Part shown: piece by piece, positions 56,701 to 63,512 of the stretch
Position numbering within the stretch: the stretch's first letter is position 1
Layout of the letters: each line of letters opens with the position of its first letter
Assembly (NCBI RefSeq): GCF_000378045.1
Contig: NZ_KB899093.1
Span: forward strand, 124,001-188,000
Length of the DNA stretch: 64,000 bases
Origin: Marinobacterium rhizophilum DSM 18822
GTDB lineage: Bacteria > Pseudomonadota > Gammaproteobacteria > Pseudomonadales > Balneatricaceae
Reading direction: 5' to 3'
Translations under genes and position numbers: made by a program
Notes under the pieces: generated by a model
Told to the model about the DNA's origin: nothing
Database searches by the model: none
Seen by the model: only the letters and a program-made list of their open reading frames with translations

Positions 56701-58090
56701 GCTCAGAAAGTGAGGACGAGTCCGGCATTCCTTATGGCGTCGTTCGCTGCCGCACAGGCAGCTCAGAAAAGCGGCACGGAGGACAGCCGTGGGAATGCGG
56801 TGTTCGCTGCCGCACAGGCAGCTCAGAAATACAGTCTGGTTGGGGTTCGCCCGGTTGAGATGTTCGCTGCCGCACAGGCAGCTCAGAAAGGTAAATGTGT
56901 ACTACGTCTGGGGCGGCATTAAGTTCGCTGCCGCACAGGCAGCTCAGAAAGGATAGCGCGGCCGTTATCCAGCTTCATCACCGTTCGCTGCCGCACAGGC
57001 AGCTCAGAAATACGTGCCGTTCTGGGGCTTCCGTGAAGACGAGTTCGCTGCCGCACAGGCAGCTCAGAAAGAAAGGATGCCGACAGGGCTGTTTACCGGG
57101 CGGTTCGCTGCCGCACAGGCAGCTCAGAAATCCCGGAGCTCGCAAGCAGCCTTGGAAAGGTAGTTCGCTGCCGCACAGGCAGCTCAGAAAGTCCCGATGC
57201 CGTGGTCAAACTGACCGGCTAAGTTCGCTGCCGCACAGGCAGCTCAGAAAGGATTGAAGGTGTCGATTCTTACACCGGTTCGGTTCGCTGCCGCACAGGC
57301 AGCTCAGAAACAAAACCGTCCCCAGTGTCTCCAGGCGCTCTTGTTCGCTGCCGCACAGGCAGCTCAGAAATGCTGCGCGCTCGCACCTATGACAGCTATG
57401 AAGTTCGCTGCCGCACAGGCAGCTCAGAAAAACAGAACAGAGGATTAACCATGGCCCTGTCAGTTCGCTGCCGCACAGGCAGCTCAGAAAATGGCGTTCC
57501 TGGAAGCGATGAGTCAGGAAGTGTTCGCTGCCGCACAGGCAGCTCAGAAAATCGATGAGCGGCTGCTAAAGCTGTCCACCGAGTTCGCTGCCGCACAGGC
57601 AGCTCAGAAAAGCATCAGCGCCAGTTTCTGGTCATAGGGCAGGTTCGCTGCCGCACAGGCAGCTCAGAAAAGGAAGGCCTGCGCTGATTCGTTATTGGCA
57701 ATGTTCGCTGCCGCACAGGCAGCTCAGAAAAAGCAGATTGCCGAGGCGTGCGGGCTGACGCCGTTCGCTGCCGCACAGGCAGCTCAGAAAGGGCATCTTC
57801 CGCACCGGCGGCCTGGAAATCCGTTCGCTGCCGCACAGGCAGCTCAGAAATGGTACAGATCCAGCACCAGGCAGCTGCAATAGTTCGCTGCCGCACAAGC
57901 AGCTCAGAAACCAGTGCCGTCGAACCGCCCATACGTCTTCGTGTTCGCTGCCGCACAGGCAGCTCAGAAAAAGCGAGGCCAGCAGTTTGCGCATTGCTTC
58001 GTGTTCGCTGCCGCGCAGGCAGCTCAGAAATCAAGCCAAGCACCAGTGAGGTGTCGATCAAAGTTCGCTGCCGCACAGGCAGCTCAGAAA
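53742..58090 (+). CRISPR. Type I-F CRISPR array, 73 repeats and 72 spacers
   Basis: The 28-base repeat reads GTTCGCTGCCGCAC, then AGGCAGCTCAGAAA; its GCTGCC and GGCAGC arms form the Cas6f hairpin. Repeats start at 53742 and recur every 60 bases to 56862 (53 repeats). After one 33-base spacer (56890-56922) the remaining 20 start at 56923 and recur every 60 bases to 58063. All other spacers are 32 bases. Only two repeats deviate, both near the distal end: 57883-57910 (G to A at 57898) and 58003-58030 (A to G at 58015). No two spacers are identical by eye. The large, nearly uniform array next to intact cas genes points to an active system. Confidence 0.98.
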
Positions 58091-58144
58091 GTGAAAGTGT
58101 GCACTGTACTTATCAGCGTTCCCCACGACCGTGGGTATGAACCG

Positions 58145-58176
58145 TTCGCGCAGGGGACTGCGCTCCTACACGGCGG
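58145..58176. repeat. REP-like palindrome in relic spacer slot 1
   Basis: The interval has TTC, then GCGCAG-GGGA-CTGCGC (6-bp stem), then TCCTACA. This TTC-stem-TCCTAC layout is that of REP palindromes of Pseudomonas-like genomes read on one strand. It is nearly identical to slot 4. Confidence 0.6.
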
Positions 58177-58327
58177 GCGTACTCCGCACCCGTGGGGATA
58201 AGCCGATCACCCGGTCGCAGGATGGTCGCAGATCGATGCGTTCCCCGTGACTGTGGGGATAAACCGAACGTGATCGCCATGCAGAATGCGTTTGATTCAC
58301 GTTCCCCACGACCGTGGGGATGAACCG

Positions 58328-58363
58328 ATCGCGCAGGGGACTGCGCTCCTACACGCACGGTGG
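58328..58363. repeat. REP-like palindrome in relic spacer slot 4
   Basis: ATC, GCGCAG-GGGA-CTGCGC, TCCTACA. It shares 25 consecutive bases with slot 1 apart from the first base. The interval is 36 bases, 4 longer than a standard spacer. Confidence 0.6.
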
Positions 58364-58470
58364 GCGCTCCCCGCACCCGTGGGGATAAACCGGTCCACAG
58401 CGGGGCTGTGTCGGGTGCAAAGGGCGTATCCCGCTAGCGCAGCGGCAAGTCCCATCTCCATGGCGTTAGG

Positions 58471-58513
58471 CCTCAACCTTCGGTTGCGTCGACGGTTTTG
58501 GTCATCAGCGCCC
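58471..58513 (-). repeat. Partial duplicate of the acetyltransferase gene 3' end inside the relic array
   Basis: These 43 bases match 58746-58788 at 38 positions. On the minus strand they encode ALMTKTVDATEG and a stop, against VLMTKTVDAAEG and a stop in the acetyltransferase. They lie between relic repeat units 6 and 7, where the 61-base rhythm is broken by about 31 extra bases. Confidence 0.8.
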
Positions 58514-58608
58514 GTCGCGCCTCACGCGGGCGCGGGGATAAACCGTTTCGGAATAGAAGTTCTTCGACCGTAGCGAAGCGTTCCCCGCGACGCTGCGGGG
58601 ATGAACCG

Positions 58609-58640
58609 CCTGTTCGCCCGGAGACCGGGCTCCCACAAAG
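58609..58640. repeat. REP-like palindrome in the relic spacer slot after unit 8
   Basis: TTC, GCCCGG-AGA-CCGGGC, TCCCACA. Same layout as the other REP-like slots but a different stem sequence. The interval is exactly 32 bases. Confidence 0.6.
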
Positions 58641-58666
58641 GTGTTCCCCACGGCGGGGATAAACCG

Positions 58667-58698
58667 GCATTCGCGGCGGGGCGCCGCTCCTACGGGTG
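58667..58698. repeat. REP-like palindrome in the relic spacer slot after unit 9
   Basis: TTC, GCGGCG-GGG-CGCCGC, TCCTACG. Same layout again with a third stem. The interval is exactly 32 bases. Confidence 0.6.
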
Positions 58699-58747
58699 GT
58701 GTTCGCTGCGACGGCGGGGACAGGTCGTTTATCTATGGAGTCACCCC

Positions 58748-59338
58748 TCAACCCTCTGCCGCGTCGACGGTTTTGGTCATCAGCACCCATTCGCCGCCAT
58801 GCAGGCAGCCGGGGTAGGACACGACGGGCAGGGTGTGGATGCTGCTGAATCCGGTGGAGGCATAGAGCTGGATCGCGGCGTGGTTTTCGGAGGCCACGAT
58901 CAGGCTCATCAGGGTGCAGTTGTTTTCGCGGGACTGGCGGGAGGCATCGGCCATCAGGCGGCGCGCGACACCCTGGCCGCGGCAGTTTTCGTGGGTGGCG
59001 ATGGCATTGATGTACCAGCTTCCCGGTACCCGGGCTTCCAGCGTGACCAGGGGCCGGATCAGCTCCGGGTATTGGGTAATGTCGCCGACCTCGTACGGGT
59101 CCGGTAGCCGGTACGACAGCAGCATCCCCAGTACGCGGCCGTCGTCGCTACAGACCCGGGCATGGGTGTAGCTGAATCCGCCCTCGGTGCGCGCGGCGCG
59201 GCGGGCACCGGCCTCCAGCGGTGTTTCCGAGTCCTCTGTCATGTCCTGCCACAGGTAGGCGGGCATGCCTTCGCCGGCCAGGTTGATCAGCAGCGCCAGC
59301 TCCTGAGCGTCTTCGGGGGTCGCATTTCTGATATCCAT
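58748..59338 (-). CDS. GNAT-family N-acetyltransferase
   Basis: This 196-residue protein has the acetyl-CoA motif A (AIATHENCRGQGVARRLMADASRQ) and the following SLIVASENHAAIQLYASTGF block. It starts MDIRNATPEDAQELALLIN. The acceptor substrate is unknown. Its extreme 3' end is duplicated in the neighbouring relic array. Confidence 0.88.
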   Translation of the reverse strand: MDIRNATPEDAQELALLINLAGEGMPAYLWQDMTEDSETPLEAGARRAARTEGGFSYTHARVCSDDGRVLGMLLSYRLPDPYEVGDITQYPELIRPLVTLEARVPGSWYINAIATHENCRGQGVARRLMADASRQSRENNCTLMSLIVASENHAAIQLYASTGFSSIHTLPVVSYPGCLHGGEWVLMTKTVDAAEG

Positions 59339-59395
59339 TACAGCCTCCGGTAAGGTTGGCGGGTTCTTGTCGTCGTCGCAGGTATCTTTGAGCGT

Positions 59396-60199
59396 CTAAG
59401 GTTTGGTAGCGGTCACGATATGGGCCGGCGAGTCAAAGGTGACGACTCCATCCGCGCCGGTGTAGGGCGCCAGGACTGTTTCGGCTTCACTCAGCAGCTG
59501 TGCGATTTGTGACTCGGGCAACATGACGCCCATTACGGGCAGCCAGCCCCGGATGTCGGCCTCCACCATGGCGCGTACCGACGGGAAGCGGGCCCGGTCC
59601 GACGCTGTGTTCACGCTTGCCGCCTGGTAGCCGAGGCGATCAAACAGCCCCGTCAGCACTGTTGTGTCCCCCAGTACAAAGGGCGCCCGCAGGGCGTTGG
59701 CCGCCTGCGGTCCGGCGATGCGGTCCAGCAATGCGACTTCGGCGGCGTAGGCCGGGGTGTTGTCGAGGCTGTCCCAGACCGCGATGGCCAACTGGCCGCC
59801 GGGCTTCAGAACCCGAAACATTTCGCGTAACGCCTGCTGCCTGTTGGTAAAGAACATCAGGCCAAACTGGCTGACAACTGCATCAAAGCACTGCTCGGGG
59901 AAGGGGAGTGATTCTGCGGTGCCTGCATGCCAGTCGATATCGGGTGCCAGTAGCCGGGCCACTGTCAGCATGCCGGGGTCGGGGTCGAGGCCTGCCGTGT
60001 AGCCCCTGGAACCCACCCGCAAGGCGACTTCCCGCGCCAGGACACCGGTTCCGCAGGCGATGTCGAGCACCCGCTGGCCGGGCTGAATGTGCGCCGCCGT
60101 CGCCACTTTGGGCGCCCAGGGCTGGAACAGCGCCGGCACGAACAAGGCCTCGTATGCCCTCGCATCATCGATCCTGGCTTGCAACAGGGGGTCAGTCAT
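59396..60199 (-). CDS. SAM-dependent methyltransferase (UbiE/class I type)
   Basis: This 267-residue enzyme has SAM motif I VLDIACGTGVLAREVA near residue 45, then GLDPDPGMLTVAR, and FDAVVSQFGLMFF plus REMFRVLKPGGQLAIAVWD as motifs II and III. GGAG lies 8 bases before the ATG at 60199; the longer open frame upstream lacks homology. The substrate is unknown. Confidence 0.85.
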   Translation of the reverse strand: MTDPLLQARIDDARAYEALFVPALFQPWAPKVATAAHIQPGQRVLDIACGTGVLAREVALRVGSRGYTAGLDPDPGMLTVARLLAPDIDWHAGTAESLPFPEQCFDAVVSQFGLMFFTNRQQALREMFRVLKPGGQLAIAVWDSLDNTPAYAAEVALLDRIAGPQAANALRAPFVLGDTTVLTGLFDRLGYQAASVNTASDRARFPSVRAMVEADIRGWLPVMGVMLPESQIAQLLSEAETVLAPYTGADGVVTFDSPAHIVTATKP

Positions 60200-60647
60200 T
60201 GTCGATACTCCATAGCGCCGCAGGCAGCAGCGACGCTGCGTGCGTGACATCGGTTTGCGGGCACGGCACAGGGCGAGCGCATAAGCACTTTTACCGGTGT
60301 CCAAGCATCCTCGTGCAGCCTGGCCCTGGCCTGTAACACCTGCGCTGACGGACCCTGACACAGCACACCGAGACCGGTTAGCGCGCTATTCTCAGTCTAG
60401 CTGCCAGGCACTGCCGATGAGGCGAGCCACCGTTTAACCGGTACTTTTTAACCGGCACTTTGCCAATGCCCTGCAACAATTGAAATTGGTGGGGGTGGTG
60501 CCGTTGCTAGGATGAAAATGCCGTCTTTTGCGGGTAGCGAGTTTAGCGGGTATGGCCGGGTGTTGCCGTGCCGTGCGGGCCCGGTATCGGCTGCTTTTTT
60601 ACCGGCTGTCATGTGCTGGCGGTCGTTTATCGAATGGGGAGCCTGTT
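60200..60647. other. Divergent intergenic region with a short tandem repeat
   Basis: No gene seen in these 448 bases. TTTAACCGG T ACTTT (60432-60446) is followed directly by TTTAACCGG C ACTTT (60446-60460), a 14-base direct repeat of the size that binds regulators. It lies about 190 bases before the shikimate dehydrogenase-like gene. Confidence 0.45.
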
Positions 60648-61505
60648 ATGAGTGCCAATTTCCTGAGTGAGCTGACCGGGTCTTTTTCAAAGCCGGCGGC
60701 GGAGAATCCGACCGTGGCGATGGTCGAGGCGGCGTACCGTCACCATGGGCTGAACTGGCGTTATATCAACTGCGAGGTGGCGCCAGAGGACCTGGGCGCG
60801 GCGGTACGCGGTGCGCGGGCCATGGGCTGGGTTGGCTTTAACTGCTCGATTCCGCACAAGGTGGCGGTAATCGAGCACCTGGATGGCCTGGGCGAGTCGG
60901 CACGCATCATCGGTGCGGTGAACACCGTGGTGCGCCGCGGTGATCGTTACGAGGGCGAGAATACCGATGGTCGCGGCTTTGTCGAGTCGCTGGCAGCGGT
61001 GCTGGACCTGCCGGGCAAGACCGTGGTGCTGCTGGGTGCCGGTGGCGCCGCGCGGGCCGTGGCGGTGGAGCTGGCGCTGGCCGGTGTGGCGCATGTCACG
61101 GTGGTGAACCGGGACCCCGGGCGCGGGCAGGAGCTGGCGCAACTGGTGAATGACAAGACCCCGGCCAGCGCGGATTTTGTGCCCTGGAACGGCCCCTTCG
61201 TGCTGCCTGGCGCCACGGATCTGCTGGTGAACGCCACCAGCATCGGGCTCTATCCCGATGTGGATGCCTGCCCGGATATCGATCTGGCATCGTTGCATGC
61301 GGGCCTTGTGGTGGCCGATGCGATTCCCAATCCGCCGCGCACAGCACTGATCCGGGCCGCCGAGGCGCGTGGCTGCACGGTGCTGGATGGCCTGGGCATG
61401 CTGGTGAACCAGGGGCGTATTGCGATTCACTACTGGAGCGGCATCGAGGTGGATGCCCAGGTGATGCGTGATGCTTTGATACAGGCGCTTGAGCTGGATT
61501 GCTAG
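60648..61505 (+). CDS. Shikimate/quinate dehydrogenase family protein (AroE paralogue)
   Basis: This 285-residue NAD(P)-dependent enzyme has the nucleotide motif GAGGAARAV, the catalytic Lys in NCSIPHK and the catalytic Asp in ENTDGRGF. The usual N-terminal substrate loop (GxPxxHSxSP, with two serines binding the shikimate carboxylate) is replaced by LTGSFSKPAAENPT. This suggests a catabolic or specialised paralogue rather than biosynthetic AroE. GGGGAG precedes the ATG at 60648. Confidence 0.82.
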   Translation: MSANFLSELTGSFSKPAAENPTVAMVEAAYRHHGLNWRYINCEVAPEDLGAAVRGARAMGWVGFNCSIPHKVAVIEHLDGLGESARIIGAVNTVVRRGDRYEGENTDGRGFVESLAAVLDLPGKTVVLLGAGGAARAVAVELALAGVAHVTVVNRDPGRGQELAQLVNDKTPASADFVPWNGPFVLPGATDLLVNATSIGLYPDVDACPDIDLASLHAGLVVADAIPNPPRTALIRAAEARGCTVLDGLGMLVNQGRIAIHYWSGIEVDAQVMRDALIQALELDC

Positions 61506-61838
61506 CCGCCAAACAGACGTTGCTGGAAGTCCTGATGCACAACATGTGACGGTGTGACTGCTGCATGTATTAACCCGAGGGGATGATGCATGCAGCAGGA
61601 ATGCTGAATCATTGGGCGTCCTTCATTTCAGGAAGACCCATGGCGAGCGCCGCCCCTTTCCCTAAAAGTCCTGCATATCCGCGTAGCTGCGCTTGCGTCT
61701 GTCACGTGACAGACGAAGTGGCAGGGAATCTGTTTGTCTGCCAAGTTAATAACAGGCGGCACGAATGTGGCTGAACCTGGGTCAGGCTCAAGCTGTGCCA
61801 TCCGCGGCCGTCACCCGTCCGAGAATGGGAGCATGGCG
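61506..61838. promoter_or_regulatory. Intergenic region with a perfect 20-base palindrome
   Basis: No gene seen in these 333 bases. CGTCTGTCACGTGACAGACG at 61696-61715 is a perfect palindrome without spacer, 124 bases before the DUF4124 gene. A second inverted pair, CTGCATG...CATGCAG (about 61560-61594), lies upstream. The long palindrome could be an operator for a dimeric regulator. Confidence 0.5.
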
Positions 61839-62402
61839 ATGGTTTTATGGCGATTGTGTGTCCTGTCGCTAGTGCTAAGCGTGTGTACCGCAGCACTGGC
61901 TGAATCCGTGTACCGCTGGCGGGACGAGAAGGGTGTGCTGCACTTCAGCGATATCCCTCCCAAGGGCATCCAGGCTGAGCAGGTGAACCTTTCGAAAATC
62001 TCGGTAGTGTCGATGCCGAAAGTCGAAGTTCCCGATGAGGCGCTGTCACCGGAATGCGAGGAAGGGCCCGACGGTGAGCAGGTCTGTAAGGAGGCTGACA
62101 GGTCGTCTGCAGCCGCGTCCGGATCGGACCAGCCCGGGGCCGGGCAGGATGCTGCAGCAGCGCCGGTCGTTTCGGGAAAGCAAGGCGCCGAGCGCAAGGA
62201 CACGTTGGAAACCGGTTTGCAGGAAATCAAGGATTACGACAAGCGCAAGCGGATCGAAGAGATTGAAAAGGAACGCGAGATTCAAAGAGTTAGACGGCTT
62301 ACACCGGGTGAACGCAAACCGAATGACCCGGATATGGATCCGGTGAGGAGGATTCCGAAAACCGTGAACGAAAAGCTACGGGAAAAAAACCTCGGGGAAT
62401 AG
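61839..62402 (+). CDS. DUF4124-domain secreted protein, second copy
   Basis: This 187-residue protein has a signal peptide (LWRLCVLSLVLSVCTAALA) and an N-terminal DUF4124 domain (SVYRWRDEKGVLHFSDIPPKG). A low-complexity Gly/Ala/Ser stretch and a highly charged Lys/Glu/Arg C-terminus follow. GGGAG at 61827-61831 fits the ATG at 61839 better than the one at 61833. Function unknown, envelope location likely. Confidence 0.75.
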   Translation: MVLWRLCVLSLVLSVCTAALAESVYRWRDEKGVLHFSDIPPKGIQAEQVNLSKISVVSMPKVEVPDEALSPECEEGPDGEQVCKEADRSSAAASGSDQPGAGQDAAAAPVVSGKQGAERKDTLETGLQEIKDYDKRKRIEEIEKEREIQRVRRLTPGERKPNDPDMDPVRRIPKTVNEKLREKNLGE

Positions 62403-62440
62403 GAACAATAGCCTGGTGGGCGGCAGCCCCGGCTTAGTTG

Positions 62441-62477
62441 CCTGACTGACAAACAGGTATCCCAGGTGTCAGTCAGG
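62441..62477. terminator. Hairpin between converging genes
   Basis: Perfect 11-bp arms, CCTGACTGACA and TGTCAGTCAGG, enclose a 15-base loop between two convergent genes. No T tract. Probable bidirectional stop. Confidence 0.55.
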
Positions 62478-62499
62478 CCAGTATCAGCCGATCAGGCTG

Positions 62500-63066
62500 C
62501 TACATGCTGTGCTTGCGAATGGTGCGTGCAATGCGTGTCGCATAGCGGCCGACGGCATGTTCGATAATGTCGGTATTTTTTGCCAGAAAATCCACGTCGT
62601 AGTTCAGCTCTGCCAACACAAAGGCCAGGGTATTAAGGCCCTCGCTGCCGCTGCCAAAGTCTCCCCGTTCAAATGCCTGCATGACCCGTTTGAGGCCCGA
62701 ATCTGCCGGCGTGAGGCGAAAGTCCGCCAGGGTATCGGTCTTTTGCAGCAGCTGGGTCACGGCGGTCTGTACCAGCGGCATGACAATGGCGCCGGCCACG
62801 CTCAGGTTGGGAATTTGCAGTGCCAGGCTGCCATCATCCTGCACGCTGACGTCGCTCAGCGTGCGGTGGCCATTGGCGGTAAAGCTTTTATAACGGTTGG
62901 ATGGACGTGCTTGCGGGCCGAAATAGCGTTGCAGGGGTTCCTGATCGCCGGCCTCCAGCAGGTCAGATAGCTCAATCATCCGGTGAATATCGGTGGCGAT
63001 CCAGCCCAGGCTGTGCAGATTGGCGAGGTCGCCACCCAGGTGGAGACTAACTTGTTGGTCCATCAT
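62500..63066 (-). CDS. Conserved-looking hypothetical protein, 188 residues
   Basis: I do not recognise a family. The protein has no signal peptide or membrane segment. It starts MMDQQVSLHLGGDLANLHSLGWIATDI and has a mixed alpha/beta composition, with a helical C-terminal part (AFVLAELNYDVDFLAKNTDIIEHAVGRYATRIARTI). AGAGAAG lies just before the double ATG. Codon use resembles its neighbours, so it is probably a real cytoplasmic protein. Confidence 0.7.
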   Translation of the reverse strand: MMDQQVSLHLGGDLANLHSLGWIATDIHRMIELSDLLEAGDQEPLQRYFGPQARPSNRYKSFTANGHRTLSDVSVQDDGSLALQIPNLSVAGAIVMPLVQTAVTQLLQKTDTLADFRLTPADSGLKRVMQAFERGDFGSGSEGLNTLAFVLAELNYDVDFLAKNTDIIEHAVGRYATRIARTIRKHSM

Positions 63067-63189
63067 TCTTCTCTAACGGTAAGCGACCTGCGATCGAACA
63101 ATGGCGAAGGGCCTGGATGATCGTGGTCTGTGCTATAGAGATTTGCCCTGTGTAGCAATCCGATACAGTCGGGCACGCCTTTCTTCGGC

Positions 63190-63355
63190 TAGGAGGCTGT
63201 CCGAGAATGCTGACCGTAGCGAGAACCGGCTGATTTGAGCTGGATTTTTGCGGTGTTTTAAGGCGAATAGTGGTTCTATTTAACGCAACACAGCACAAAA
63301 AACAGCCAGAGTCAGGTGGTTCGCAGTAGGTTGAGTGTTGTTGGACAGGCTCCTA
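63190..63355. mobile_element. MITE-like element with terminal inverted repeats
   Basis: TAGGAGGCTGTCC at 63190-63202 and GGACAGGCTCCTA at 63343-63355 are inverted repeats (12 of 13 matching) bounding 166 bases with no coding capacity. AATAG-N5-CTATT lies inside at about 63268. The ends resemble those of non-autonomous insertion-sequence derivatives in pseudomonads (from memory). No clear target duplication is visible. The rest of 63067-63512 holds no gene. Confidence 0.65.
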
Positions 63356-63512
63356 CGTTGAATACAACCACATTGGCTTGCTTCGGGCAACCTGCACCTG
63401 TATCACCGTCTTAACATGGCTCTGCCTGCGGACCTGTGTCCGGCAGCGTCCGGGTGGCGCAGCGGCGTTATTCATTCCAGACTATTCGATATCGCGATCC
63501 TGGAGCTTGCCG

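Larger units (their letters stand above)
58116..58727 (+). CRISPR. Decayed type I-E-like CRISPR array fused to the end of the type I-F array
   Basis: About ten degenerate 29-base units resemble the type I-E repeat (GTTCCCC - stem loop - GGGGATAAACCG). Units: 58116-58144, 58177-58205, 58238-58266, 58299-58327, 58364-58392, a very decayed 58425-58453, a right half at 58517-58545, 58578-58608, 58641-58666 and 58699-58727. The first four recur every 61 bases exactly, and most intervals are 32 bases, as expected for type I-E. Stems keep pairing although bases differ (CCCCACG with CGTGGGG; CCCCGC with GCGGGG). Orientation matches the I-F array, only 25 bases away. No type I-E cas genes are in the window, so this is probably a relic. 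Confidence 0.82.

Noticed and set aside
53742-58090. Self-targeting spacers against genes in this window
   Set aside because: Reading spacers against nearby genes by eye gave no convincing match; a computed search of the full genome would be needed and was not possible.
53800-58140. Long open frames encoding FAAAQAAQK or VRCRTGSSE repeat proteins on both strands
   Set aside because: They arise because the CRISPR unit of 60 bases is a multiple of three, so the repeat is read in a constant frame. No start signals or family features exist.
58116-58727. Interpreting the whole 58.1-58.7 kb stretch as a simple REP cluster
   Set aside because: The regular 61-base period and the GTTCCCC...GGGGATAAACCG units are those of type I-E repeats; REP-like sequence occupies only some of the intervals.
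58250-59107. Plus-strand open frames across the relic array and acetyltransferase
   Set aside because: They are antisense to the acetyltransferase or run through repeat units and have no family similarity.
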